A stretch of DNA of 64,000 nt from Alphaproteobacteria bacterium (lineage in GTDB: Bacteria > Pseudomonadota > Alphaproteobacteria > Reyranellales > Reyranellaceae). The stretch lies in the NCBI GenBank assembly GCA_017308235.1, contig JAFKFL010000031.1, positions 25,021-89,020 on the forward strand, written 5' to 3'. Positions 51,389 through 60,128 of this stretch are shown here, piece after piece. Both the position numbers and the translations under genes were made by a program. Position 1 is the first letter of the stretch, and every line of letters begins with the position of its first letter. Below the pieces are notes generated by a model, which saw nothing but the letters and a program-made list of their open reading frames with translations, made no database searches and had not been told where the DNA came from.

Positions 51389-52309
51389 TCAGCGCATCTT
51401 GAGGATCAGCTTGCCCTTGAAGTGCCGGCCTTCACTGATGCCGAGCGCCTTTCGCGCCTCGGCGAGCGGGAATACGGTCACATCAGGCACCTTCACTGCG
51501 CCACTGCGATGCAGCTCGCTGACGCGATCCATGTACTTGCGCAAGCGCGGCACCGCCGGCCGGAGCGCCGTGATATCGCTGCGCTCGGGCTTGGGTGCCT
51601 GTGCGCCGGAGCCGATGAACGCCGCACGCCCGCCCGGCTTGAGCACCGCGAAGGTGCGTGTGGCGACGTCGCCGCCCACGGTATCGAACGCGGCATCGAC
51701 GTTTTTCACCGCCTTGGTGAAGTCGGTCGCGTTGTAGTCGATCACCTCGTCGGCGCCGAGCGTACGCAGGTACGCCGCGTTGGCCGCGCTCGCCGTCGTG
51801 ATGACCCTGGCGCCGATGTGCTTGGCGAGTTGGATGGCGAAGCTCGCCACACCGCCCGCGCCGCCCTGGATCAGGATTGTCTCGCCGGCTTTCAGCTTCA
51901 GCGCCTCCTCGATCGCGCAGATCGCGGTCAAGCCTGTCAGCGCCAGTGCCGCGGCATCGGCATGGCCGAGTGCCGCTGGCTTCTTGCCAACGATCGCGGC
52001 ACCGATCGCGAGCTTCTCGCAATAGGTGCCGTCGCGTCCGGTCTCGAGCACACCGAATACTTCGTCGCCGACCTTCAGGTCGGTGACATCGGCGCCGAGC
52101 GCACTCACTGTGCCCGAGAAGTCACGGCCCAGGATCAGCGGGAAGTTCGCCTGCTTGTACTCGCCGGCGCGTACCTTCCAGTCAGCGGCGTTGATGCTGG
52201 CGGCCGCGACATCGACCACGATCTGACCCGGCCCCGCCTTTGGATCGGGCAGGTCGCCTACTTGAAGGACCTCGGGTCCACCGAACTTTTGAATAAAAGC
52301 AGCTTTCAT
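51389..52309 (-). CDS. NADP-dependent zinc-free quinone oxidoreductase-like MDR
   Basis: A 306-residue medium-chain dehydrogenase/reductase. MKAAFIQKFGGPEVLQVGDLP opens it, ILGRDFSGTVSALG gives the substrate lobe and ILIQGGAGGVASFAIQLAKHIGARVI the NADPH-binding Rossmann fold. The zinc ligands of alcohol dehydrogenases are missing, so it belongs to the quinone-oxidoreductase/QOR group. A degraded frame abuts its start. Confidence 0.93.
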   Translation of the reverse strand: MKAAFIQKFGGPEVLQVGDLPDPKAGPGQIVVDVAAASINAADWKVRAGEYKQANFPLILGRDFSGTVSALGADVTDLKVGDEVFGVLETGRDGTYCEKLAIGAAIVGKKPAALGHADAAALALTGLTAICAIEEALKLKAGETILIQGGAGGVASFAIQLAKHIGARVITTASAANAAYLRTLGADEVIDYNATDFTKAVKNVDAAFDTVGGDVATRTFAVLKPGGRAAFIGSGAQAPKPERSDITALRPAVPRLRKYMDRVSELHRSGAVKVPDVTVFPLAEARKALGISEGRHFKGKLILKMR

Positions 52310-52565
52310 GACTCCAACCTATCCGTAGATCCTGAAGATGATAAGGACGTAGATCCGCGCACCATGTCGAAATCGTCAGCGACGTCGACGCCAGTCGGCG
52401 GCTTCTCGCCGCGTACCTGCTTGCAGGCTTCATTGATCGCCTACACGGTGGCGCCTTCCAGCGAGCTCAATTCCCGACGGTGCTCCGACGGAAAGTTCGC
52501 GCCAACCACGACCCCTGCGATTCGCGGACTCGCAATATCTCGATCTTGCCGAGCTGTTGAAGGAC
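52306..52565 (-). pseudogene. decayed reading frame with an internal TAG
   Basis: The minus strand shows a coding-like frame, readable as RDIASPRIAGVVVGANFPSE, then HRRELSSLEGATV, then TAG (52441-52443), then AINEACKQVRGEKPP and GVDVADDFDMV, ending at TGA 52306-52308 that overlaps the MDR start. Codon use looks genuine. The start is missing, and the 5' end lies next to the cupin stop. I do not recognise the parent protein; it may be the end of a deleted gene. Confidence 0.4.
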
Positions 52566-53000
52566 CTAGCCCTTCCACCCTTCTGGCGGATCGCATGGGC
52601 GCGTGCCGAGCTCACCCGGAATCGACACCTCGAGGATCTCCATCTCGTCGGACGTGCGGGTCTCGTTATGGCGCAGATAGCCCGGGATGAAGAGCGAATC
52701 GCCTTCCTCGACCTTGAGCGTGCGGCCGTCCTCGAACTGCAGCTCGACCCAGCCCTTGAGGATATAGATGAACTGGCCGTCGCACTCGTGATAGTGCCAG
52801 CCGGTCGGCTCGCTGAGGCCCCGGGTCGCTTTCATCACCTGGGCACGCATTGCGCCGGCGCTGCCGTCGGCCACACCAAGATCGCGATAGCTGAAGAAAT
52901 CACGCCGTCCCTTGACGAGCACAGGCTCGGCGATGCGGCCATGGGCGACCTTCTGGCCAGCCGTCTTGGTCTGGGAAAGCGTCGCGGAGTCGGGTGCCAT
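52566..53000 (-). CDS. cupin-domain protein
   Basis: A 144-residue single-domain cupin. The barrel begins GWHYHECDGQFIYILKGWVELQFEDG, with His-x-His and Gln/Glu as likely metal ligands, and continues EEGDSLFIPGYLRHNE. The start MAPDSATLSQ follows AGGAGG; longer upstream frames are not supported. It could be a small sensor, isomerase or dioxygenase. It stands alone. Confidence 0.88.
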   Translation of the reverse strand: MAPDSATLSQTKTAGQKVAHGRIAEPVLVKGRRDFFSYRDLGVADGSAGAMRAQVMKATRGLSEPTGWHYHECDGQFIYILKGWVELQFEDGRTLKVEEGDSLFIPGYLRHNETRTSDEMEILEVSIPGELGTRPCDPPEGWKG

Positions 53001-53711
53001 GGGTTCCTCCTTTGGCTTTGACGGCAGGGTCGCGCCACTGTCCCGAGGTTTCAAGCTCTCATTGCTGGTCTTCTGACGCTCGTGCGGACCGCTGGCCTCC
53101 AGGCCCGCTCGGAGACGACCAAGAGAAGCCCCCGACCTGCTGGGAAACGGTGGCCAAGGCCGCGTGGGACAGCGGCACCAAAGCAGCCCTGCCATTCATC
53201 ACGTCCCGATTTCAGGGCAATACCCAGGCTACGCTGCGCGACCACCGTCAGCGCTGCGGCACCAAGCAGATGATGGTCGAGCTTGCCGAAACGGCGTTCA
53301 TTGCCGTCTCCTGCAGCGGGAGCGGAGCCTGTTGCTTCGGACGCCGACATAACTGATCGACAGTAATGCGCGCCACAGGTTGCAGAAAACGCGCGGCCGC
53401 CCTTTCCGCAGCCCCCTTGCCGTCGTTGTTCTCGCCGCCGTAACGTACCTGCTCTGGTTAGCAAGCTGATGCATAAAAAATGTCATTCCAAACAGGGGCT
53501 GGCCAAAAGCTGCTGGCGGGTCCATTGCTGGGCTCGGCTCCCCGAAGTGACGCTGGAACCGCCCTGCGCAACAGCAAACGAATCGAAGCACTACGGAAAC
53601 AGAAAGTTCAAACTGGACGGCGCTAGTTGAGCGCAACGGACAAGGGTCGCGGAATCAGAGGGACGCTACAGCCCCTTGGAGTCAATGGCCTTGCAAAGGA
53701 CTGAGGTCACA
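53001..53711. other. intergenic region, 711 bases, no supported gene
   Basis: No convincing gene is seen on either strand. Frames of up to about 138 codons exist but lack a family resemblance and conserved-looking composition. The length is well above the window's usual spacing, so this may be a degraded locus at the border of the central-carbon cluster. Confidence 0.5.
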
Positions 53712-54416
53712 ATGACGCAACCGGTCGTGTTCCTTGTCGATGTCGACAACACATTGCTCGACAACGACGCCATCCAGCAGGATCTCAAGGACCATCTCGC
53801 CGAGACCTACGGCGACACCACCCGAGACCGCTACTGGCGGATCCTGGAGGATTTGTTTGTCGAGCTGGGTTATCGTGACTATATCGGCGCGCTGCAACGC
53901 TATCGCGACGAGCATCCGTTCCACGTCGAGCTTTTGTCCATGTCCGCGTGGCTCATGGACTACCCCTTCGCCGACCGCCTTTTCCCGCGCGCTCTGGACG
54001 TGCTGAAGCGCCTGCAGACACTGGGGCCGACGGCGATCCTGACCGACGGCGATGCCGTCTTTCAGCCGCGCAAGGTGCAGCACGCGGGCATTGCCTCGGC
54101 CGCCCAAAGCCATGTGCTGATCTACATCCACAAAGAGGAGGCGCTTGCCGACATCGAGCGCCGCTACCCGTCCGATCATTACGTCTTTTTTGACGACAAG
54201 CTGCGTATCCTCGATGCTGTCAAGAGCGTGTGGCGGGAGCGCGTGACCACGGTCTTCGTGCGCCAGGGATCCTACGCCCGCGATGAGAAGGTCCTCGCTG
54301 CGCTCCCGCCGGCAGACTTCGCGATCGAGCACATCGGGGATGTTCTCGATGGTGGTCTGCCGTTCCTACATGAGAGGCTGCGCGCCCTTCCCCAGTCTGA
54401 TGTAACGCTGAGGTGA
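53712..54416 (+). CDS. HAD-family hydrolase
   Basis: A 234-residue HAD protein with motif I VDVDNTLLDND (about 9-19), motif II in AILTDGD, a Lys in PRKVQHAG and motif III FFDDKLRILD. It has a helical cap after motif I (GDTTRDRYWRILEDLF). It is the first gene of the central-carbon cluster, four bases before the transaldolase gene, so it may dephosphorylate a sugar phosphate; this is inferred from context only. Confidence 0.9.
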   Translation: MTQPVVFLVDVDNTLLDNDAIQQDLKDHLAETYGDTTRDRYWRILEDLFVELGYRDYIGALQRYRDEHPFHVELLSMSAWLMDYPFADRLFPRALDVLKRLQTLGPTAILTDGDAVFQPRKVQHAGIASAAQSHVLIYIHKEEALADIERRYPSDHYVFFDDKLRILDAVKSVWRERVTTVFVRQGSYARDEKVLAALPPADFAIEHIGDVLDGGLPFLHERLRALPQSDVTLR

Positions 54417-54420
54417 CTCC

Positions 54421-55506
54421 ATGAATCCGACCAAGACGCTGCACGATCTCGGACAGAGCCTGTGGCTCGACAACATCACCCGTGAGCTGCTGAACGCAGG
54501 CACGCTGAAACGCTATATCGACGAGCTGTCGGTGACAGGGCTCACGTCGAACCCGACGATCTTCGATCATGCGATCAAGAACAGCGCAATGTATGACGGA
54601 GACATTGCCCGGAATGCGCCATTGGCCAAGTCGGGTGAGGATTTGTTCTTCGACCTTGCCCTGGCCGACCTGACGCGCGCCGCCGATCTATTCCGGCCGG
54701 TTTTCGACAAGACCGACGGTGTGGACGGCTGGGTATCGCTCGAAGTGTCGCCGCTTCTGGCGCACGACACCAACCGGACGCTCGCCGCCGCCCAGGACCT
54801 CCATCGCCGCGGCGGCAAGCCCAACCTCTTCATCAAGATACCCGGCACCCGCGAGGGGTTGCCGGCCATCGAGGCTGCGATCTTCGCGGGCGTCCCCGTG
54901 AACGTCACCCTGCTGTTCTCGCGCGAGCAGTATCTCGCGGCGGCAGACGCCTATCTGCGCGGCGTTGAACGGCGAATCGCGGCGGGACTCAACCCTGCCG
55001 TCGCCTCGGTGGCATCGTTGTTCATCAGCCGCTGGGACGTCGCGGTAAGCGGCAAGGTCCCTGCCGATCTCGCCAACAAACTCGGCATCGCCATCGGCCA
55101 GCGCACTTACCGGGCCTACCGTGACTTGCTCGCCTCGGCGCGCTTCCAACGCGTGGCCAATGCCGGTGCTCGCGCCCAACGGCTGCTGTGGGCCAGCACC
55201 GGCACCAAGGACCCCAACGCGTCCGATACCCTTTATGTCAAGGCTCTGGCCGCGCCCTTCACCATCAACACCATGCCGGAGGGCACGCTGAAAGCCTATG
55301 GCGAGCACGGTGACGTGGGAGAATCTCTTGCCTCCGATGGCGGAGACTGCGAAGCGGTTCTTACCCGCTTCAAGTCGGCCGGCATCGACATCGATGCGCT
55401 CGCCCAGCAGCTGCAGGATGAAGGCGCGGCGTCCTTCGTCAAATCCTGGAATGATCTCATGGACCGGGTTGCCACCAAGGGCCAGTCCATGCGCAAGGCG
55501 AGCTGA
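54421..55506 (+). CDS. tal: transaldolase
   Basis: A 361-residue transaldolase moving a dihydroxyacetone unit from sedoheptulose-7-phosphate to glyceraldehyde-3-phosphate. The Schiff-base Lys is residue 139 in NLFIKIPGTREG; GLTSNPTIFDHAI and VNVTLLFSREQYLAAADAY are family landmarks. The length of about 360 matches the long group found in actinobacteria and some proteobacteria (TalB2-like or Tal-Pgi N-terminal part) rather than the short Tal/Fsa type. Confidence 0.95.
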   Translation: MNPTKTLHDLGQSLWLDNITRELLNAGTLKRYIDELSVTGLTSNPTIFDHAIKNSAMYDGDIARNAPLAKSGEDLFFDLALADLTRAADLFRPVFDKTDGVDGWVSLEVSPLLAHDTNRTLAAAQDLHRRGGKPNLFIKIPGTREGLPAIEAAIFAGVPVNVTLLFSREQYLAAADAYLRGVERRIAAGLNPAVASVASLFISRWDVAVSGKVPADLANKLGIAIGQRTYRAYRDLLASARFQRVANAGARAQRLLWASTGTKDPNASDTLYVKALAAPFTINTMPEGTLKAYGEHGDVGESLASDGGDCEAVLTRFKSAGIDIDALAQQLQDEGAASFVKSWNDLMDRVATKGQSMRKAS

Positions 55507-55667
55507 GAAGGAATTGCTATGACTGCATCTGCCTTGCGTACCCTTCCTGCACCGTGAGCTCCCGTGGTCAACTGGCGTGCGGGAAAAGGGTTAAGCGCGA
55601 CAAGGCGGTGGAGCGCATCGCCGGTCGCTATCGGGAGTTCGTTGATCTGTTCGAGGAGGGCTGACAC
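55507..55667 (+). other. intergenic remnant between tal and gnd
   Basis: After tal a start-like ATG at 55519 opens only 12 codons (MTASALRTLPAP). The last stretch reads in one frame as KRDKAVERIAGRYREFVDLF and ends at TGA 55662-55664, just before gnd. This looks like the two ends of a gene whose middle was deleted, but it is too short for a name. It also holds the GAGGAGG ribosome-binding site of gnd. Confidence 0.3.
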
Positions 55668-56690
55668 GTGCAAATGGGAATGATCGGGCTGGGCCGCATG
55701 GGCGCCAACATGGTTCGCCGCCTCCTGAAAGGGGGGCATCAGTGTGTGGTGTTCGACATGTCGCCAAAAGCGGTGGCAGAGCTCGTGCAGGAGAAGGCCG
55801 TCGGCGCCGGTTCGCTGGCCGAGTTCGTCAAGGCTCTCGCGAAGCCGCGCGCAGTGTGGCTGATGGTGCCAGCCGGCGTGGTCGACAAATCGATCGCCGA
55901 TCTCCTGCCGCTTCTGGAGGCCGGTGATATCCTGATCGACGGCGGCAATTCCTACTACATCGACGATCTTCGCCGTGCAAAGGCCCTCAAGCCCAACGGC
56001 ATCCATTATGTCGACGTCGGCACCAGTGGCGGCGTGTGGGGTCTGGAACGCGGCTATTGCATGATGGTGGGCGGCGAGCCTGATGTGGTGAAGCATCTCG
56101 AGCCGATTTTCGCCGCCCTGGCGCCTGGCCGCGGCGACATCCCGCGCACGCCGGGCCGCGAGAAGGCTGGTGGCACCGCCGAGCAGGGCTGGCTGCATTG
56201 TGGGCCCAATGGGGCCGGTCATTTCGTCAAGATGGTGCACAATGGCATCGAATACGGTGTGATGGCGGCCTACGCCGAAGGTATGGCTGTCCTGCAGGCT
56301 GCCAACGTCGGCAAGAAGGTGGCCGCTGCCGACGCTGAAACGACGCCGCTGCGTGATCCCGAGCACTATCAGTACGATCTCAATCTGCCCGACATCGCCG
56401 AGCTTTGGCGTCGCGGCAGCGTCATTGCCTCCTGGCTGCTCGATCTGCAGGCGACAGCGCTGATCGAGGATCCAGCGCTGTCGAAATTCGCTGGCCGTGT
56501 ATCCGATTCGGGTGAAGGCCGCTGGACCATCAAGGCGGCCATTGACGAAGGCGTACCGGCACACGTGCTGTCATCCGCCCTCTACGAGCGGTTCAGCTCA
56601 CGCGGCGAGGCCGACTTCGCGGACAAGTTGCTCTCCGCCATGCGCTACGAGTTCGGCGGCCATCTCGAGAAACGAGGCAATCAAAGCTGA
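55668..56690 (+). CDS. gnd: 6-phosphogluconate dehydrogenase, decarboxylating (short type)
   Basis: A 340-residue enzyme that oxidises 6-phosphogluconate to ribulose-5-phosphate and CO2. The Rossmann motif is IGLGRMGANMVRRL, substrate loops are DVGTSGGVWGLERGYCMMVGG and HCGPNGAGHFVKMVHNGIEYG with the catalytic Lys. It is the shorter Gnd group (about 300-340) usually NAD-preferring, distinct from the 470-residue NADP form. It starts at GTG with GAGGAGG at good spacing; ATG 55674 is the alternative. Confidence 0.95.
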   Translation: MQMGMIGLGRMGANMVRRLLKGGHQCVVFDMSPKAVAELVQEKAVGAGSLAEFVKALAKPRAVWLMVPAGVVDKSIADLLPLLEAGDILIDGGNSYYIDDLRRAKALKPNGIHYVDVGTSGGVWGLERGYCMMVGGEPDVVKHLEPIFAALAPGRGDIPRTPGREKAGGTAEQGWLHCGPNGAGHFVKMVHNGIEYGVMAAYAEGMAVLQAANVGKKVAAADAETTPLRDPEHYQYDLNLPDIAELWRRGSVIASWLLDLQATALIEDPALSKFAGRVSDSGEGRWTIKAAIDEGVPAHVLSSALYERFSSRGEADFADKLLSAMRYEFGGHLEKRGNQS

Positions 56691-56826
56691 TCAAGCGGCC
56701 GGATAACGGAGTCGCGATACAAGTCGAGAGTCCGGAACCTCGGAGGCGCTGGCCACGTCATCGGCCTGAAGGCCGTCGGCGCGCCTTGGCCCCTCAGACC
56801 ATGCATCACAGGAAGGCAGGACGACG

Positions 56827-58398
56827 ATGGCAGGCAGGCAGGATCGGCGCACCAAGACAGTCAGCACAGGACAAGACGAGAGCGCAGTGCCGGCTCCGCC
56901 TTGCGCGATGGTGATCTTTGGTGCAGCGGGAGATTTGACGAAGCGGCTGGTCGTGCCAGCGCTTTATAATCTGGTGAATGCCAAACGGCTGGCGAGCGGA
57001 TTCCATCTTGTCGGCGTTGACCTGGCGGCCAAGACCTCGGACGAATGGCGCAAGGGCCTCACCGATACGATGCAGGATGCCGTCGGCCATGGTGGCGAGT
57101 TCCAGGCTGACCAGATCGATCAGACTTCATGGCGATGGCTTGCCGACCGGATGAGCTATCTGCAAGGCGATCTCAACGACCCGACTACCTACCGACGATT
57201 GGGCGAGCATCTCGCGGAGTTGGACAAAACTAGCGGGACGGGCGGGAACTACCTTTTCTACCTCGCGATTGCCGATCGCTTTTTCGGCACGACGGTGGCT
57301 CACCTTGCGGCTGCGGATCTGATGAAGGAGAACAATGGGAAATGGCGGCGTGTCGTGATCGAGAAACCGTTTGGTCATGACCTCGCCTCCGCCAAAGCGC
57401 TCAATGCCGAGATTCTGAAGGTGCTGAAAGAGCAGCAGATTTACAGGATCGATCATTTCCTCGGTAAGGAAACAGTCCAGAACATCATGGCGCTCCGCTT
57501 CGCCAACGGGCTGTTCGAGCCGCTCTGGAACCGGGAACAAATCGATCACGTCCAGATCACCGCGTCGGAGACGGTCGGCGTAGAGCATCGGGGCAAGTTC
57601 TACGAGAGGACGGGCGCGCTCCGAGACATGGTGCCCAACCACATGTTTCAGCTTCTTGCAATGACCGCGATGGAGCCGCCGACGTCGTTCGACGCCGATG
57701 CGGTGCGAGGCAAGAAGGCGGAAGTCATCGAGGCAATACGTCCGTTCAAGGGTGCGCAGGCGCTGAGGGACAGCGTGCGCGGCCAGTACGACGCCGGTAC
57801 GGTCGAAGGCAAGCCGGTGCGGGCATATCGCCAGGAGCCTGACGTCGACCCCGCCTCGAATACTGAAACGTTTTTCGCCTGCAGGCTGAAAATCGACAAC
57901 TGGCGCTGGGCTGGTGTCCCGTTCTACCTGCGCACGGGAAAGTACATGCGACGCCGGTGGACGGAAATCGCCGTGCGCTTCCACCAAGCGCCGTACGCAC
58001 TCTTCCGCGGCACGCATGTCGAACGGCTGCATCCCAATTGGATGATCCTCCGCATTCAACCTGACGAGGGCATCGCACTCGAGTTCGCGGCCAAGCGCCC
58101 GGGGCCGTCGGTGAAGCTCAGCACCGTCAGCATGGACTTTGCCTACAAGACCTTTTTCAAGATGGCGCCCAACACCGGATACGAAACCCTGCTCTACGAT
58201 TGCATGATCGGCGACGCCACGCTCTTCCAGCGCGCCGACAACGTCGAGGCGGGTTGGCAGGCGGTACAGCCCATCCTCGACGCCTGGGCGAACGCTCCAA
58301 CACCGGCTTTTCCAAACTATGCCGCTGGCGGAAACGGCCCCGCTGCGGCGGACGAGTTGCTGGCGCGCTCCGGACGCGCTTGGAGGTCGCTCGACTGA
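56827..58398 (+). CDS. zwf: glucose-6-phosphate 1-dehydrogenase
   Basis: A 523-residue G6PDH, the first step of the oxidative pentose phosphate and Entner-Doudoroff pathways. The NADP-binding motif is VIFGAAGDLTKRLVVPALYNL (about 29-49); the substrate/catalytic stretch RIDHFLGKE is at 207-215. The C-terminal domain with VRFHQAPYALF is typical. The tal-gnd-zwf order places these steps in one cluster; no phosphogluconolactonase is seen here. Confidence 0.96.
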   Translation: MAGRQDRRTKTVSTGQDESAVPAPPCAMVIFGAAGDLTKRLVVPALYNLVNAKRLASGFHLVGVDLAAKTSDEWRKGLTDTMQDAVGHGGEFQADQIDQTSWRWLADRMSYLQGDLNDPTTYRRLGEHLAELDKTSGTGGNYLFYLAIADRFFGTTVAHLAAADLMKENNGKWRRVVIEKPFGHDLASAKALNAEILKVLKEQQIYRIDHFLGKETVQNIMALRFANGLFEPLWNREQIDHVQITASETVGVEHRGKFYERTGALRDMVPNHMFQLLAMTAMEPPTSFDADAVRGKKAEVIEAIRPFKGAQALRDSVRGQYDAGTVEGKPVRAYRQEPDVDPASNTETFFACRLKIDNWRWAGVPFYLRTGKYMRRRWTEIAVRFHQAPYALFRGTHVERLHPNWMILRIQPDEGIALEFAAKRPGPSVKLSTVSMDFAYKTFFKMAPNTGYETLLYDCMIGDATLFQRADNVEAGWQAVQPILDAWANAPTPAFPNYAAGGNGPAAADELLARSGRAWRSLD

Positions 58399-58418
58399 TT
58401 TGTGCCGCGGAGGTCCTG

Positions 58419-59237
58419 ATGGCGGAGAGGCGAAAGATTTCCCTGGTGCTTGCGGACGTGGATGGCACGCTCGTCGACGAGCAGAAGGTGCTGACGAAGC
58501 GCGCGCAGGATGCCGTCAAGGCAATGCGAAAGGCGGGGATCCGCTTTGCCATCACCAGCGGCCGGCCCCCGCTCGGCATGTCCATGCTCTTCGACCCCCT
58601 CGACCTCGACACGCCGATTGCGGGCTTCAACGGCGGACTGTTCGTTGCCCGCGACCTCAAAATCCTGACACAAAAAACGGTGCCGGCTGACGTCGCGCGA
58701 CAGGCGATCGATCTCATTCGCGATCATGATCTCGACGTCTGGGTTTACAGCGGCAACGACTGGCTGATTACGAAACCCGGCGCGCCGCACGTGAAGCGCG
58801 AAGCATGGACCGTCAAGTTCGAGCCCAAGGTCGTTACGGATTTCGGCGACCTGGAGAATCGGATTGCGAAGATCGTCGGCATTAGCGACGACCACGATCG
58901 GGTCCAGCGCTGCGAAGCTGACGCTCAGCGCGCATTCGGCCAACATGCGACGGCGAGCCGGTCGCAGCCCTACTACCTCGACATCACGAACCAGGACGCA
59001 AACAAGGGGGCCGTTGTCGCATACCTCACGGAGCACCTGGGCGTACCGGCTGAAGAAATTGCCACAATCGGCGACCAACCCAATGACGTGCTGATGTTCA
59101 AACGATCAGGTTTCAGCATCGCGATGGGAAATGCCTCGGATGAAGTGAAGGGCAAGGCCACGGCTGTCACTGATTCCTATAACGACGAAGGCTTCGCCAA
59201 AGCGATGGAACGCTTCATTCTGGGTTCGATGACCTAG
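58419..59237 (+). CDS. Cof-type HAD-IIB family phosphatase
   Basis: A 272-residue HAD protein of subclass IIB. Motif I is LADVDGTLVDEQK (about 11-23), motif II ITSGRP, Lys in NQDANKGAVV and motif IV TIGDQPNDVLMF, with the C2B cap between. It is likely a sugar or nucleotide phosphatase. It starts 21 bases after the zwf stop and appears cotranscribed with it. A GGAGG precedes the ATG; upstream in-frame codons overlap zwf. Confidence 0.9.
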   Translation: MAERRKISLVLADVDGTLVDEQKVLTKRAQDAVKAMRKAGIRFAITSGRPPLGMSMLFDPLDLDTPIAGFNGGLFVARDLKILTQKTVPADVARQAIDLIRDHDLDVWVYSGNDWLITKPGAPHVKREAWTVKFEPKVVTDFGDLENRIAKIVGISDDHDRVQRCEADAQRAFGQHATASRSQPYYLDITNQDANKGAVVAYLTEHLGVPAEEIATIGDQPNDVLMFKRSGFSIAMGNASDEVKGKATAVTDSYNDEGFAKAMERFILGSMT

Positions 59238-59773
59238 CTGGCGAGCGAGCCAACGGCGTCGGCGCCAAGGAGGCCAAGCGCATGGGCCCGCACGGCATCG
59301 GCGTGCGCCGGAGCGCGCGGCCACACCGCTATTGCGATGAGGTGATTGGGCTCGACCAGCTGCATTCGGTCCTGCCACGCGCTGACTTCATCGTGGTATC
59401 CGCGCCCTCGACCGCACAGACCGACGGGATGATCGGCGGGCGTGAGTTCGCTCTGATGAAGAGCACCGCAGGCTTCGTTAACTTCGCACGTGCGAGATTG
59501 GTCGACTATAACGCACTTGCGAAGGTGCTGAGGGAGGGAAAGCTCGGTGCCGCCATTCTCGACGTTTTCGATCCCGAGCCGCTACCGGCCGATTCCTTCC
59601 TTCGGGAAACGCCCAATCTTCTCATTACGCCACATGGCTCATCGCGGAATGGCTCATCGGACGATCTAGAACGGTATCTCCCCATGACGCTCGACCTCGT
59701 CTTCGACAACGCTGCAAAGATGCTCGCCGGGCGCCGCTACGAAACCGCAGTTAATTTGCGCAGGGAGTATTGA
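59238..59773 (+). pseudogene. truncated D-2-hydroxyacid dehydrogenase
   Basis: Only the C-terminal half of a D-isomer-specific 2-hydroxyacid dehydrogenase is present, about 160-175 residues of a usual 310-330. Recognisable pieces are IGVRRSARP, LPRADFIVVSAP, FVNFARARLVD (catalytic Arg), DVFDPEPLP (Glu) and LLITPHGSS (His). Just before ATG 59282 the frame reads GERANGVGAKEAKRMG, a degraded Rossmann motif, directly after the HAD stop. The N-terminal substrate domain is gone. It is probably non-functional although a 163-codon frame remains. Confidence 0.75.
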
Positions 59774-60128
59774 AGAAAATTTTTCTCCTACCCGCGGGAT
59801 GACAGCCTTATCAGAGGGATAGCCACTGCTGGCGAGCCGGCCTAGCGCACAGACGACGCAACGTTTGTCGCCCCAATTTGATCACGCAATGCTATCTTGC
59901 CGCCAGCGCCAGTGCGCCCGAAATTGTGTTTCCGCGGCACGCCGCCCGGATTGCGGAATGTGACTACCTTGAACTCCGGATTGCCCCTCACATGCTCTTG
60001 CAACGTCCCGATGCCAGCGCTAGCGAATAGCGCCAGGCAACGGCGTGGAAGCACTCAGGCCATCGGATCAGTCCACTCCAGAACTCACTCGACCCCTCGT
60101 ATATGAAACGCGATATAGGGAGCTGAAC
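59774..60128. other. intergenic region upstream of pckA, 355 bases
   Basis: This region should hold the pckA promoter. On the minus strand a 70-codon frame (59842-60054, with EFKVVTFRNPGGVPRKHNFG) has plausible composition but no family I recognise. I see no strong palindrome or hairpin. Confidence 0.4.

Noticed and set aside
52441..52443. TAG in the decayed frame as a recoded amino acid
   Set aside because: The frame lacks a start and a recognisable family, and there is no sign of amber recoding elsewhere; decay is simpler.
51422..52690. 422-codon frame on the plus strand
   Set aside because: It is antisense to the MDR gene with low-complexity Arg/Ala/Gly composition.
59282..59773. Intact small dehydrogenase gene
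   Set aside because: The frame lacks the N-terminal substrate domain and the Rossmann glycine motif, so it is a truncated copy.
59842..60054. 70-codon minus-strand gene upstream of pckA
   Set aside because: Composition is plausible, but there is no ribosome-binding site or recognisable family, and it overlaps the pckA promoter region.
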